A stretch of 11,257 nt of DNA from positions 1-11,257 of the forward strand of contig JAUWNP010000143.1 of assembly GCA_030612585.1 (NCBI GenBank), written 5' to 3'. The stretch comes from Anaerolineae bacterium (GTDB lineage Bacteria > Chloroflexota > Anaerolineae > B4-G1). The notes beneath the pieces were generated by a model. That model made no database searches and had not been told where the DNA came from. It was given only the letters and a program-made list of their open reading frames with translations. Below, one piece after another: positions 4,974 through 11,257 of this stretch (position 1 is its first letter; the number at the start of each line of letters is the position of its first letter). A program made the position numbers and the translations under genes.

Positions 4974-6965
4974 AGGGGCGAGAAGTTACTCACAATCTTG
5001 TTCTTGTTGTGCTTCGGTCTGGTTGTGACCCGGAATGCATGGCTTTCTGACGATGCGTATATCACTTTCAGAACTGTTGATAATCTCATCAACGGCTACG
5101 GGCTGACCTGGAATGTCGTGGAGAGAGTTCAGGCCTACACACATCCCTTGTGGATGCTGCTACTTTCGGCTGAATACTTCTTCACGCGTGAAGCATTCTT
5201 TTCGAGCCAGTTGTTATCCATTACTGTCTCATTACTCGCTGTCTTCGTGCTGGCCACTCGCATTGCCAACTCTTCGACCGCGGCTTTGCTGGGGGTAACG
5301 ATTCTCACGCTGTCGAAAGCCTTTGTGGACTATTCCACGTCGGGGCTGGAGAACCCCCTCACACATTTGATTCTTGTAGTATTTCTTCTTGTCTATATCA
5401 AATCTGAAACCAGCCGCAGGACACTTTTTTCCCTTTCATTGTTGGCCGCGCTGGGTATGCTGAATAGAATGGACGTGGTTCTGCTTTTTCTGCCGCCGCT
5501 TGTGTATTCGCTGGTAAGGTTGCGCGAAGTCAAGGGATTGTATGCTGTGGTTGTGGGATTCATACCGGTTATACTGTGGGAGTTATTCTCGCTTTTTTAC
5601 TATGGTGCTCTTTTTCCAAATACGGCTCTTGCCAAACTGAACTTGGGGCTTATCAGCCGCCAGGAACTGGTTCTGCAAGGGTTGTACTATTTGTTGAATT
5701 CCATCAAGGTGGACCCTTTAACGCTTCTTGTCATCGTGGCGGGCATTGGGCTGCCCTTTGTAACGAAGGCGTGGCGGGCTCTGCCCGTCGTTATCGGGTT
5801 TGTCTTATACTTGCTCTATGTAGTCAGTATTGGGGGCGATTTTATGAGCGGGCGCTTTATGACTGCGCCATTGTTGGGTGCTGTAACCATCCTGGTCAGT
5901 AGCACCTTGTGTCTTCGAAAGGCAACCTGGCTGGCGCTTTTTGCGCCGGTCGTCGTTCTCGGCTTGAGTGCACCGTATTCTCCAGTCCTCACAGCACCTG
6001 AGCGTAGTGCCGATTCTGATCCCAGGAACCGGATGAATAGTCATGGCATTTCGGACGAATGTGTGAACTATTACCGTAACACTGGACTTCTAATGGCTTT
6101 CCAGCATACAGACCTGCCAGATCACGACTGGGCTTTGGAAGGGCGAGCTGCTCGGCTAGAAGGTTTCCCTGTCGTTCAAAGAGGGTCCGTTGGCTTTTTC
6201 GGCTATTTCGCTGGGCCACAAGTCTATGTCGTAGATCTGCTGGGGTTAGCGGATCCATTGCTGGCCCGGTTGCCACCTACTGATCCCAATTGGCGTGTAG
6301 GTCATTTTGGGCGAACGGTGCCTGATGGTTACATGGAGACCCTGGTTACTGGGGAGAACATGATTGAGGACAAGAACCTGGCTGCCTATTACGATAGATT
6401 GGCCTTTGTGATTCGCGGCGATCTGTTCGATATTGGTAGGCTAGTCGAGATCTGGAGACTAAATACCGGAGTGTATGATCATTATCTCGATGCTTATGCT
6501 TATTCCCGAGGTGAAAGATTTACTCAGCAACTGCAAGTGACCAACCCGACGGGCGGTCCGCATATCTACGCCTACGTATGGAACAATGGGGCGGCTGAGG
6601 CTTTCCTCCTTGATGATGCTTCACAACAAGGAAGCGTTTACACCATCAAGTGGGTCATTACTAGGGATGGTATCCAGTTTGAAGGACCATATGAACGACA
6701 TCTGTCGTCTCTCAATGTGTTGTCCGACAGTGAAACGTTGAATGTTGGCGTCTACTTCAGTGAGAGCCCGGATGTCACCCCGTACAATATGTTTGAGCGC
6801 CGTTTTTGGTTTGACATAAAAGATGACAGCCAGTTTGTTGTCGTTCTTCCGGGCGCAGAGTGGCACAATCATCATGCTCCCCAAGGTGCCTGGTTGCCGG
6901 AGGACATTGACGAGGTGATGAGAGACGCTACTGTGTTAGATGACAAACTTCTCGACAATGAGTAG
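4962..6965 (+). CDS. GT-C fold membrane glycosyltransferase, AftB-like
   Basis: This 667-residue protein has an N-terminal membrane half and a soluble C-terminal half. The first extracytoplasmic loop carries LSDDAYITFRTVDNLINGYG (28–47) and ERVQAYTHPLW (54–64), close to the pattern of mycobacterial AftB-type arabinosyltransferases (DDAFI…RIVDNL…G…ERVEAYTSPLW). Asp30–Asp31 would be the catalytic or metal-binding pair of the GT-C fold. Around ten hydrophobic segments lie between about residues 8 and 335, including LLSITVSLLAVFVLATRIA and ALPVVIGFVLYLLYVVSIGG. The C-terminal part (about 345–667) includes VYVVDLLGLADPLLARLP and WRVGHFGRTVPDGY, typical of the extracytoplasmic end of such proteins. 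The donor is probably a lipid-linked sugar and the acceptor a surface glycan (inference). No good ribosome site precedes the ATG. Composition is clearly more A+T-rich than all neighbours, suggesting transfer. Confidence 0.75.
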   Translation: MITTRGEKLLTILFLLCFGLVVTRNAWLSDDAYITFRTVDNLINGYGLTWNVVERVQAYTHPLWMLLLSAEYFFTREAFFSSQLLSITVSLLAVFVLATRIANSSTAALLGVTILTLSKAFVDYSTSGLENPLTHLILVVFLLVYIKSETSRRTLFSLSLLAALGMLNRMDVVLLFLPPLVYSLVRLREVKGLYAVVVGFIPVILWELFSLFYYGALFPNTALAKLNLGLISRQELVLQGLYYLLNSIKVDPLTLLVIVAGIGLPFVTKAWRALPVVIGFVLYLLYVVSIGGDFMSGRFMTAPLLGAVTILVSSTLCLRKATWLALFAPVVVLGLSAPYSPVLTAPERSADSDPRNRMNSHGISDECVNYYRNTGLLMAFQHTDLPDHDWALEGRAARLEGFPVVQRGSVGFFGYFAGPQVYVVDLLGLADPLLARLPPTDPNWRVGHFGRTVPDGYMETLVTGENMIEDKNLAAYYDRLAFVIRGDLFDIGRLVEIWRLNTGVYDHYLDAYAYSRGERFTQQLQVTNPTGGPHIYAYVWNNGAAEAFLLDDASQQGSVYTIKWVITRDGIQFEGPYERHLSSLNVLSDSETLNVGVYFSESPDVTPYNMFERRFWFDIKDDSQFVVVLPGAEWHNHHAPQGAWLPEDIDEVMRDATVLDDKLLDNE

Positions 6966-6983
6966 GGAGTTTGTAGTACGCAA

Positions 6984-8534
6984 ATGAATTATTACAACCA
7001 CATTACCGACGATTTGGACGCTTTGTTGACCGTCCTGCCGGAGGATATGCGTGCTGTCTTGCAACGCACCGGCCGGCGGGATGAATTGCTGGAGGTGATC
7101 CTCGACCTGGGGCGCGTTCCTACCGCCCGTTACACCGACGGGGAGGTGGTGTTGCGGGAAACGGAAGTCACCCATGAGGAGATCCAGTACGTGGTGGGCC
7201 GGGTGGGGAAGTTCGACGCCGACAACCGGGCCGGCATCGCTCGCACCCTCCACCGCATTGCCGCCATCCGCAACCGCAAGGGGAACATCGTCGGCCTCAC
7301 CTGCCGGGTGGGCCGTGCCGTATACGGCACCATCGCCATCATCCAGGACGTCATTGAGAGCGGCAAGAGCGTCCTGCTGCTGGGGCGGCCCGCCGTGGGG
7401 AAGACAACGATGTTGCGGGAGGCCGCCCGAGTCCTGGCGGAGAAGAAGCGGGTCGTCGTCGTGGATACCTCCAACGAGATTGGCGGCGACGGGGACATCC
7501 CTCATCCCGCCGTCGGCCGCGCCCGCCGCATGCAGGTGGAGATGCCCTCCCTCCAGCACGAGGTGATGGTCGAGGCGGTGGAGAACCACAACCCCGAGGT
7601 CATCATCATTGACGAGATAGGGCGGGAACTGGAGGCACTGGCGGCGCGGACCATCGCCGAGCGGGGGGTGCAGTTGATCGCCACCGCCCACGGCAATACG
7701 CTGGACAATCTCCTCCTCAACCCCACCTTGTCTGACCTGGTGGGCGGCGTCGAGAGCGTGACCCTCTCCGACGAGGAGGCACGCCGCCGGAAGACCCAGA
7801 AGACGATTCTGGAGCGGCGTCTCCCGCCCACCTTCGACGAGTTGATCGAGATTCAGGACCGGCAGCGGCTTCTCATCCACCACAGCGTGGCGGAGTCGGT
7901 GGACGCCATGCTTCGTGGTCGGCCGCTGCAGGCGGAACTGCGCTACCGGGACGCCAGCGGGAAGGTCCACACAGAGAGAGCCACCCCTCCGTCCCTGGAG
8001 GAGCGAGAGAGTGGGCGCCCCGGCACTGCGTCTCCCAGCCCCGTGTCGCTGGTGACGAAGGCCCTGGAACTGGAGCCAGTGCGCATCCTTCCCTACGGCA
8101 TCGCTCGCAACCGTCTGGAACGAGCTGCCAAGCGGATGCACGTGCCGGTTCACCTGGTGGACGACCTGGGACAGGCCGGGGTGCTGATCACCACTAAGGG
8201 TTTCTACCGCAAGCGACCCCGCCTGGTCGTGGACGCGGAGCGGCGGGGGCTGCCTATCTACGTTCTGCGGGCCAACACCGTCGCCCAGATGGAGGCTTGC
8301 CTGAGCGACATCTTCGATTTGGAAGGCCGGTCCTCCGACCCTCTACGCCAGGCGTTGCGTGAGGCGGAGGATGCGATTCACCAAATTCAGGCGGGCGTGC
8401 CGGAGGTGACACTCTCTCCTCAAAACGCCTACATCCGCCGCCGCCAGCACGAACTGGCCCGCGCTGCCAATCTAACATCGGAGTCGCGGGGGAAAGAGTC
8501 ACATCGCCGAGTGCGCATATATCAGGAGGGGTAA
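6984..8534 (+). CDS. AAA ATPase with C-terminal R3H domain (Ycf45/SpoIIIAA-like)
   Basis: This 516-residue protein has a P-loop ATPase of the SpoIIIAA/Ycf45 type followed by a nucleic-acid-binding R3H domain. The Walker A is GRPAVGKTT (134–142), Walker B is VIIIDEIGRE (206–215), and TAHGNTLDNL (234–243) carries the sensor/hexamer-type histidine region seen in this family. DTSNEIGGDGDIPH (161–174) is another family signature. After a variable linker (about 325–355) comes a second conserved region (355–440). The R3H module, with an R-x-x-x-H core (RRRQH) and SESRGKESHRRVRIY, ends the protein (about 480–513). This arrangement is common in Chloroflexota, cyanobacteria and Firmicutes, but the biological role is poorly known; ATP-driven single-stranded nucleic-acid handling is inferred. 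The ATG at 6984 has only a distant GGGAG (about 6965–6969). It lies 6 bases upstream of tmk and is probably cotranscribed with it. Confidence 0.92.
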   Translation: MNYYNHITDDLDALLTVLPEDMRAVLQRTGRRDELLEVILDLGRVPTARYTDGEVVLRETEVTHEEIQYVVGRVGKFDADNRAGIARTLHRIAAIRNRKGNIVGLTCRVGRAVYGTIAIIQDVIESGKSVLLLGRPAVGKTTMLREAARVLAEKKRVVVVDTSNEIGGDGDIPHPAVGRARRMQVEMPSLQHEVMVEAVENHNPEVIIIDEIGRELEALAARTIAERGVQLIATAHGNTLDNLLLNPTLSDLVGGVESVTLSDEEARRRKTQKTILERRLPPTFDELIEIQDRQRLLIHHSVAESVDAMLRGRPLQAELRYRDASGKVHTERATPPSLEERESGRPGTASPSPVSLVTKALELEPVRILPYGIARNRLERAAKRMHVPVHLVDDLGQAGVLITTKGFYRKRPRLVVDAERRGLPIYVLRANTVAQMEACLSDIFDLEGRSSDPLRQALREAEDAIHQIQAGVPEVTLSPQNAYIRRRQHELARAANLTSESRGKESHRRVRIYQEG

Positions 8535-8540
8535 CCCGCT

Positions 8541-9161
8541 GTGTTCATCACTCTCGAGGGACCCGACGGCAGCGGCAAGACCACACAGATCCGTCTGTTG
8601 GCGGAGTGGTTGCGCGAGCAGGACTACGAGGTGGTGTTGACCCGTGAGCCAGGCGGCACCGACATCGGCGACCAGATCCGCGTCGTGCTGCACGATCCGC
8701 GCAATACCGCTATGGATGCCCGGACCGAGATACTGCTCTTCTCCGCCTCCCGTGCCCAACACGTGGCCCAACGCATCCGGCCGGCGCTGGCAGCCGGTAA
8801 GATTGTCATCAGCGACCGCTACGCCGACAGTACGCTGGCCTACCAGGGATACGGCCGGGGGCTTGACCTGGAGACGCTGCGCACGATCACCGCTTTCGCC
8901 ACCGGTGGGCTCACGCCCGACCTGACGCTGTATCTTGACATCACGTCCCAGGAGGGCTTGCAGCGTAGACGATTGGGCGGGGGTGAGTGGAACCGGTTGG
9001 ATGCGGAGACGCTGGGATTCCACCAGCGGGTGCGGTCTGGCTACCTGGAACTGGCCGACCTGGAGCCAGAGCGATGGGTGGTGATAGACGCCGCCCGCTC
9101 AGTGGAGGAGGTGCAAGCGGAGATCAGAGCGCTGGTGAAGGCGAGACTGAATCGAGACTGA
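8541..9161 (+). CDS. tmk: Thymidylate kinase
   Basis: Tmk phosphorylates dTMP to dTDP with ATP in the cytoplasm, an essential step of dTTP synthesis. The 206-residue length is standard. Motifs: MFITLEGPDGSGKTTQ with the P-loop at 7–14, LTREPGGTDIG (34–44) with the dTMP-contacting Arg, SRAQHV (70–75), the DRY motif in ISDRYADSTLAYQG (90–103), DLTLYLDI (127–134), and a LID segment RRRLGGGEWNRLD. The start is GTG at 8541, with AGGAGGGG (8523–8530) about 10 bases upstream inside the 3' end of the ATPase gene. The 3' end carries an exact 11-base tandem duplication (9142–9163) that contains the stop codon. Without it the frame would continue seven codons farther, so the present C terminus is slightly shortened. 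This should not affect activity. Confidence 0.97.
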   Translation: MFITLEGPDGSGKTTQIRLLAEWLREQDYEVVLTREPGGTDIGDQIRVVLHDPRNTAMDARTEILLFSASRAQHVAQRIRPALAAGKIVISDRYADSTLAYQGYGRGLDLETLRTITAFATGGLTPDLTLYLDITSQEGLQRRRLGGGEWNRLDAETLGFHQRVRSGYLELADLEPERWVVIDAARSVEEVQAEIRALVKARLNRD

Positions 9162-9163
9162 AT
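9142..9163. repeat. Exact 11-base tandem duplication at the tmk stop codon
   Basis: CGAGACTGAAT occurs twice back to back (9142–9152 and 9153–9163). The second copy supplies the TGA that now ends tmk (9159–9161). Removing one copy would join CTG-AAT to CAA-GTA and carry the reading through to a TGA at 9181–9183 in present coordinates. It looks like a replication-slippage event. Confidence 0.8.
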
Positions 9164-9168
9164 CAAGT

Positions 9169-9236
9169 AAAACGTGATGCGTGAAACGTGACCGCGTCTC
9201 AGATAAGTGATCTTCACGTTTCACGTTTCACGTTTT
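9169..9236. terminator. Long inverted repeat of 7-base units between convergent genes; likely bidirectional terminator
   Basis: The left arm 9169–9191 (AACGTGA-type units) and the right arm 9214–9236 (TCACGTT units) pair over 23 positions with only two mismatches, around a 22-base loop. The left arm begins with AAAA and the right arm ends with TTTT, so either transcript would carry the stem followed by a U-run. It lies between tmk (ending 9161, plus strand) and the FmdB-type gene (ending 9242, minus strand), where a shared terminator is expected. The right arm continues as three TCACGTT units and a degenerate TTGCGTT, reaching the stop codon of the FmdB-type gene. Confidence 0.7.
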
Positions 9237-9241
9237 GCGTT

Positions 9242-9643
9242 TCAGAAATCCATCTCGCCCCCGAAATTCTCACCGCCCTCGCCCATCAGTTCCGGCATCG
9301 TCTTCTCAATCTCTTCCGGGTTCTCGCCAGCCTCCAGCCGCCCCACGACTTCGTCGAATTCCGGTCCCAGGTCCTCTCCGGTCTCGGCGCTCATCTTGCG
9401 CATCCAGCGGGCCAGGCTGCGGGGGTCGTTTTCGTCGAGGTCGGGGAAACTGCTGGGATCGGCCAGGTCATCGAGATGACTTTCCTCGGAGCGGACGATA
9501 CGGACGCGGGACATCAGGCGGGTGAGATTGGTCCCGCTGCAATGTGGGCAGGCCGGCGTCCCTTCCCCGGCCTCGGAGAAGGTGCGCCAGAAGATGGATA
9601 CGCGGCGTCTGCAATCGTGACAGCGGTACTCGTAAATCGGCAA
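9242..9643 (-). CDS. FmdB-type zinc-ribbon protein
   Basis: This 133-residue protein begins with PIYEYRCHDC, the FmdB/CxxC_CXXC_SSSS family start. The four zinc ligands are Cys8 and Cys11 (CHDC) and Cys32 and Cys35 (CPHC), with a 20-residue loop between them. The rest is acidic and helical: DLADPSSFPDLDENDPRSLARWMRKMSAETGEDLGPEF (about 60–97), then VVGRLEAGENPEEIEKTMPELM. This tail is longer than in minimal FmdB proteins. The family was named for a putative regulator of formamidase expression, but most members have no proven role. The start is a TTG at 9643–9641: it gives the canonical M-PIYEY N terminus and has GGAGG exactly 5 bases upstream. Reading from an ATG farther upstream would add residues encoded by junction repeats. 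Confidence 0.9.
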   Translation of the reverse strand: MPIYEYRCHDCRRRVSIFWRTFSEAGEGTPACPHCSGTNLTRLMSRVRIVRSEESHLDDLADPSSFPDLDENDPRSLARWMRKMSAETGEDLGPEFDEVVGRLEAGENPEEIEKTMPELMGEGGENFGGEMDF

Positions 9644-9648
9644 GTTGT

Positions 9649-9653
9649 CCTCC
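9649..9653 (-). promoter_or_regulatory. Ribosome binding site that fixes the TTG start of the FmdB-type gene
   Basis: GGAGG on the minus strand (9653–9649) lies 5 bases before the TTG at 9643. No comparable site precedes the upstream ATG of the same frame. Confidence 0.8.
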
Positions 9654-9704
9654 AATGATGGTGGGTTGGTAGATTCGTATATTCGCAGGCTGGGCAACCG
9701 ATTC

Positions 9705-9759
9705 CCAATTTACCAATGTACCGGTCTACCAACTACCAGTATACCAATTTACCAATATA
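9705..9759. repeat. Seven tandem units of a CCAATTTA-type 8-base repeat
   Basis: Units starting with CC and mostly ending with TA run without a gap: CCAATTTA, CCAATGTA, CCGGTCTA, CCAACTA (7 bases), CCAGTATA, CCAATTTA, CCAATATA. They fill the central part of the 135-base divergent gap (9644–9778) between the FmdB-type gene and gmk. A second small pair of 8-base units (GATTCGTA, TATTCGCA, about 9671–9686) resembles the array at 795–834 on the opposite strand. Promoters for both genes should lie in this gap, but no convincing −35/−10 pair stands out. Confidence 0.8.
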
Positions 9760-9778
9760 TCGCAAGTGGGAGTAACCT

Positions 9779-10399
9779 GTGGAAGAACGCAACCTGTACG
9801 GCTTCGAGACCCCATCCTTGCTCATCGTCATCTCTGGCCCCTCTGGCGTGGGGAAGGACACGCTGCTGGAGCGGATGAGGGAACGAGGCTGCCCGATGCA
9901 CTTCGTCGTCACCGCCACCGACCGTGCTCCACGCCCCGGCGAGATCCACGGAGTAGACTATTTCTTTCTCACCACCGAGGAATTCACCAGGATGATTGAA
10001 CAGGACGCACTCCTGGAGCACGCTGTGGTCTACGGTCAGCACAAGGGTATCCCCAGGCAGCATGTGCAGGATGCGCTGGCATCTGGAAAGGACGTCATCA
10101 TGCGTATTGACGTGCAGGGGGCGGCCACCATCCATCGCCTGGTGCCGGAGGCCGTGTTGATCTTCCTGACCGCTTCCTCGGAGGAGGAACTGGAGCAACG
10201 GCTGCTCGCCCGGGGAGGCGATACATCCGAGCAACTCCAGAAGCGCATCGCCACCGCCCGCGAGGAAATGAGGTGCTTGCCTGAGTTCGACTACGTCGTC
10301 GTCAACCGTGACGGAGAACTGGACCAGGCGGTGGACGATGTGCTTGCGATCATCAGGGCCGAGCATCGCCGCGTCGAGCCACGGGTAGTCAAGTTATGA
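9779..10399 (+). CDS. gmk: Guanylate kinase, plastid/Chloroflexota-type variant
   Basis: Gmk converts GMP to GDP with ATP. The 206-residue protein has the P-loop SGPSGVGKDT (about 19–28), the GMP-binding TATDRAPRPGEIHGVDYFF (44–62) with Arg48, Arg51 and Tyr60 aligned to yeast Arg38, Arg41 and Tyr50, the LLEHAVVYGQHKGIP block (77–91) and MRIDVQGAATI (105–115). Three GMP-site positions differ from classical enzymes such as yeast GUK1: Tyr78 becomes Lys, Ser80 becomes Ile, and Asp98 becomes Arg. The same YKGIP and LRVDIQGA pattern occurs in plant plastid guanylate kinases, as I recall, so this is a known subfamily and not decay. The start is GTG at 9779 with GGGAG (9768–9772) 6 bases upstream. 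It is transcribed away from the FmdB-type gene and toward the CAP protein gene. Confidence 0.9.
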   Translation: MEERNLYGFETPSLLIVISGPSGVGKDTLLERMRERGCPMHFVVTATDRAPRPGEIHGVDYFFLTTEEFTRMIEQDALLEHAVVYGQHKGIPRQHVQDALASGKDVIMRIDVQGAATIHRLVPEAVLIFLTASSEEELEQRLLARGGDTSEQLQKRIATAREEMRCLPEFDYVVVNRDGELDQAVDDVLAIIRAEHRRVEPRVVKL

Positions 10400-10435
10400 G
10401 CAGGCAGGCACTTCCTGGAAGGGACTATCATCACG

Positions 10436-11257
10436 CTATGACGTCTTGAGCCGCCCGAAGACCGCGATGAAGTAATAGTCGCCCTGTCCGGTGGGCGCGA
10501 CGGCGACCCCGATGTCCGTGACCCAGGTGCTGAGCAGGGTGCTCCGGTGCGGGTCGTTGGGAGGTGTCTCGTCCATCCACCAGGCCACGGCTTCCTGAGG
10601 TGAGGGACTGTGCACGATGACTTCCGATGCCCCGGCAGCGTCGTAACCAGCGCGCAGGATGCGAGTCGTGACGTCCGAGCCGTCGGAACCGGTATGGCTG
10701 CACTCTCCGCGCTGCTGGCAATCCTGGCCGTGAAGTTGAGCCGCCAGTTCCAGCGTCTCGTTGTACGTGTAGGGTGGGAGGCCGTGCTCGGCCCGCGCTG
10801 AGTTGATGAGCTGGAAGACATCTGTCGGCCACGTCTCAATGCCGGCGGGCGGTGGCTCGGCCTGTGTCGTCGGTGTCGCGGGCGGTGGTTCGATCTGCTC
10901 CGCGTTATAGGCGGTGACCAGTTCGCCAAAGACCCAGCCCGGCGCGTCGTTGTACAGGATCTGCCACCAATCGCCGTCACGGCCGGTCACCTCGGCCTGA
11001 GTGCCGGGGTCGAGATAACCCAGGCGTGTGTAGGTGATGTCTGGCCCGTCGCGGACATTCACCCCATCAGCGCCAGCCACGATATGCGGCGTAGGTGGGA
11101 TTGCCGTCGGGGGAATCGGGGTGGGCTCCGGTGTGGCCGTCGGCAGCGGCGTATCAGTGGGGGCAGGGACGGCGGGCATCGTCGGCGATGGCAGCGAGGT
11201 GGTGGTCGGCCTGATGGTCGCCTGTGGCGAAGTGCCTGACACCATGACCGGCGATGG
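10436..11257 (-). CDS. Secreted SH3b–CAP (SCP/PR-1) domain protein, 5' end outside the window
   Basis: The frame is open to the right edge (codons P-S-P-V precede an internal ATG at 11245), and no signal peptide is visible, so the true start lies beyond 11257. The visible part has a Pro/Thr/Ala-rich linker (to about 11095), a bacterial SH3b domain with GVNVRDGPDITYTRLGYL…PGWVFGELV, a second short Pro/Thr linker, and a C-terminal CAP domain. The CAP part shows VFQLINSARAEHGLPPY, a central LHGQDCQQRGECSHTGSDG with the conserved His, ASEVIV in place of the usual GENI, and AWWMDETPPNDPHRSTLLS with the second His. Two cysteines five residues apart (CQQRGEC) could form a disulfide. These architectures are extracellular and probably bind wall or glycan surfaces through SH3b; the CAP function is not established. 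It converges on gmk with a 36-base gap. Confidence 0.88.
   Translation of the reverse strand, partial: PSPVMVSGTSPQATIRPTTTSLPSPTMPAVPAPTDTPLPTATPEPTPIPPTAIPPTPHIVAGADGVNVRDGPDITYTRLGYLDPGTQAEVTGRDGDWWQILYNDAPGWVFGELVTAYNAEQIEPPPATPTTQAEPPPAGIETWPTDVFQLINSARAEHGLPPYTYNETLELAAQLHGQDCQQRGECSHTGSDGSDVTTRILRAGYDAAGASEVIVHSPSPQEAVAWWMDETPPNDPHRSTLLSTWVTDIGVAVAPTGQGDYYFIAVFGRLKTS

Noticed and set aside
6936..8153. Long open frame on the minus strand opposite the ATPase gene (405 codons)
   Set aside because: It is antisense to a well-conserved P-loop/R3H protein in high-GC DNA, and its translation is His/Gly/Pro-rich with no family resemblance.
9188..9658. Plus-strand open frame opposite the FmdB-type gene
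   Set aside because: It starts inside the repeat arms and is antisense to a zinc-ribbon gene with four proper cysteines and a good ribosome site.
9242..9697. Upstream ATG at 9697 as the start of the FmdB-type gene
   Set aside because: It would add residues encoded by junction repeats before the canonical PIYEY start, while a GGAGG lies 5 bases from the TTG at 9643.
795..9759. The short tandem arrays as CRISPR
   Set aside because: Units are 7–8 bases with no spacers between them, and no cas genes are present.

Overview
The window looks like chromosomal DNA of a GC-rich bacterium, most probably a member of the Chloroflexota (Anaerolineae-like). The clues are a Ycf45/SpoIIIAA-type ATPase with a C-terminal R3H domain, a guanylate kinase of the plastid/Chloroflexota type, envelope proteins with long Pro/Thr-rich linkers (SurA_N–redoxin and SH3b–CAP fusions), and short 7–8-base tandem repeats at gene junctions. 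The lineage is inferred from gene types and style, not from an rRNA gene.

Layout. Minus strand, 1–1992: the start of an unknown small membrane protein (cut by the window edge), a class I SAM methyltransferase, and a membrane-anchored SurA_N–redoxin fusion. The redoxin frame is interrupted by one in-frame TGA exactly where the first catalytic cysteine of the thioredoxin/peroxiredoxin fold should be. A perfect 7-bp hairpin with a GUG loop follows 15 bases later. I read the gene as a single selenoprotein gene (832–1992), not two ORFs or a pseudogene. Its promoter lies back to back with that of pdxS at 2017–2089.

Plus strand, 2146–4929: pdxS, a GNAT acetyltransferase, a TumA/TumE-like toxin–antitoxin pair, and pdxT. 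PdxS and PdxT form the pyridoxal 5'-phosphate synthase. The toxin–antitoxin pair sits between the two subunit genes and is joined to pdxT by a 4-base ATGA overlap. PdxT carries a short in-frame insert encoded by a palindromic repeat.

Plus strand, 4962–9161: a visibly more A+T-rich gene for a large GT-C membrane glycosyltransferase, whose 5' edge partly duplicates the start of the next gene; then the R3H/AAA ATPase; then thymidylate kinase (tmk). A long imperfect inverted repeat built of 7-base units separates tmk from a convergent FmdB-type zinc-ribbon gene (minus strand, TTG start).

9644–11257: a repeat-filled divergent gap, then gmk (plus), then a convergent secreted SH3b–CAP protein (minus) that runs off the right edge.

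The most notable item is the candidate selenoprotein, with a C-G-Sec-G-P-D active site and no other cysteine in the protein. The toxin–antitoxin pair wired into the PLP synthase cluster and the signs of insertion around the glycosyltransferase come next.
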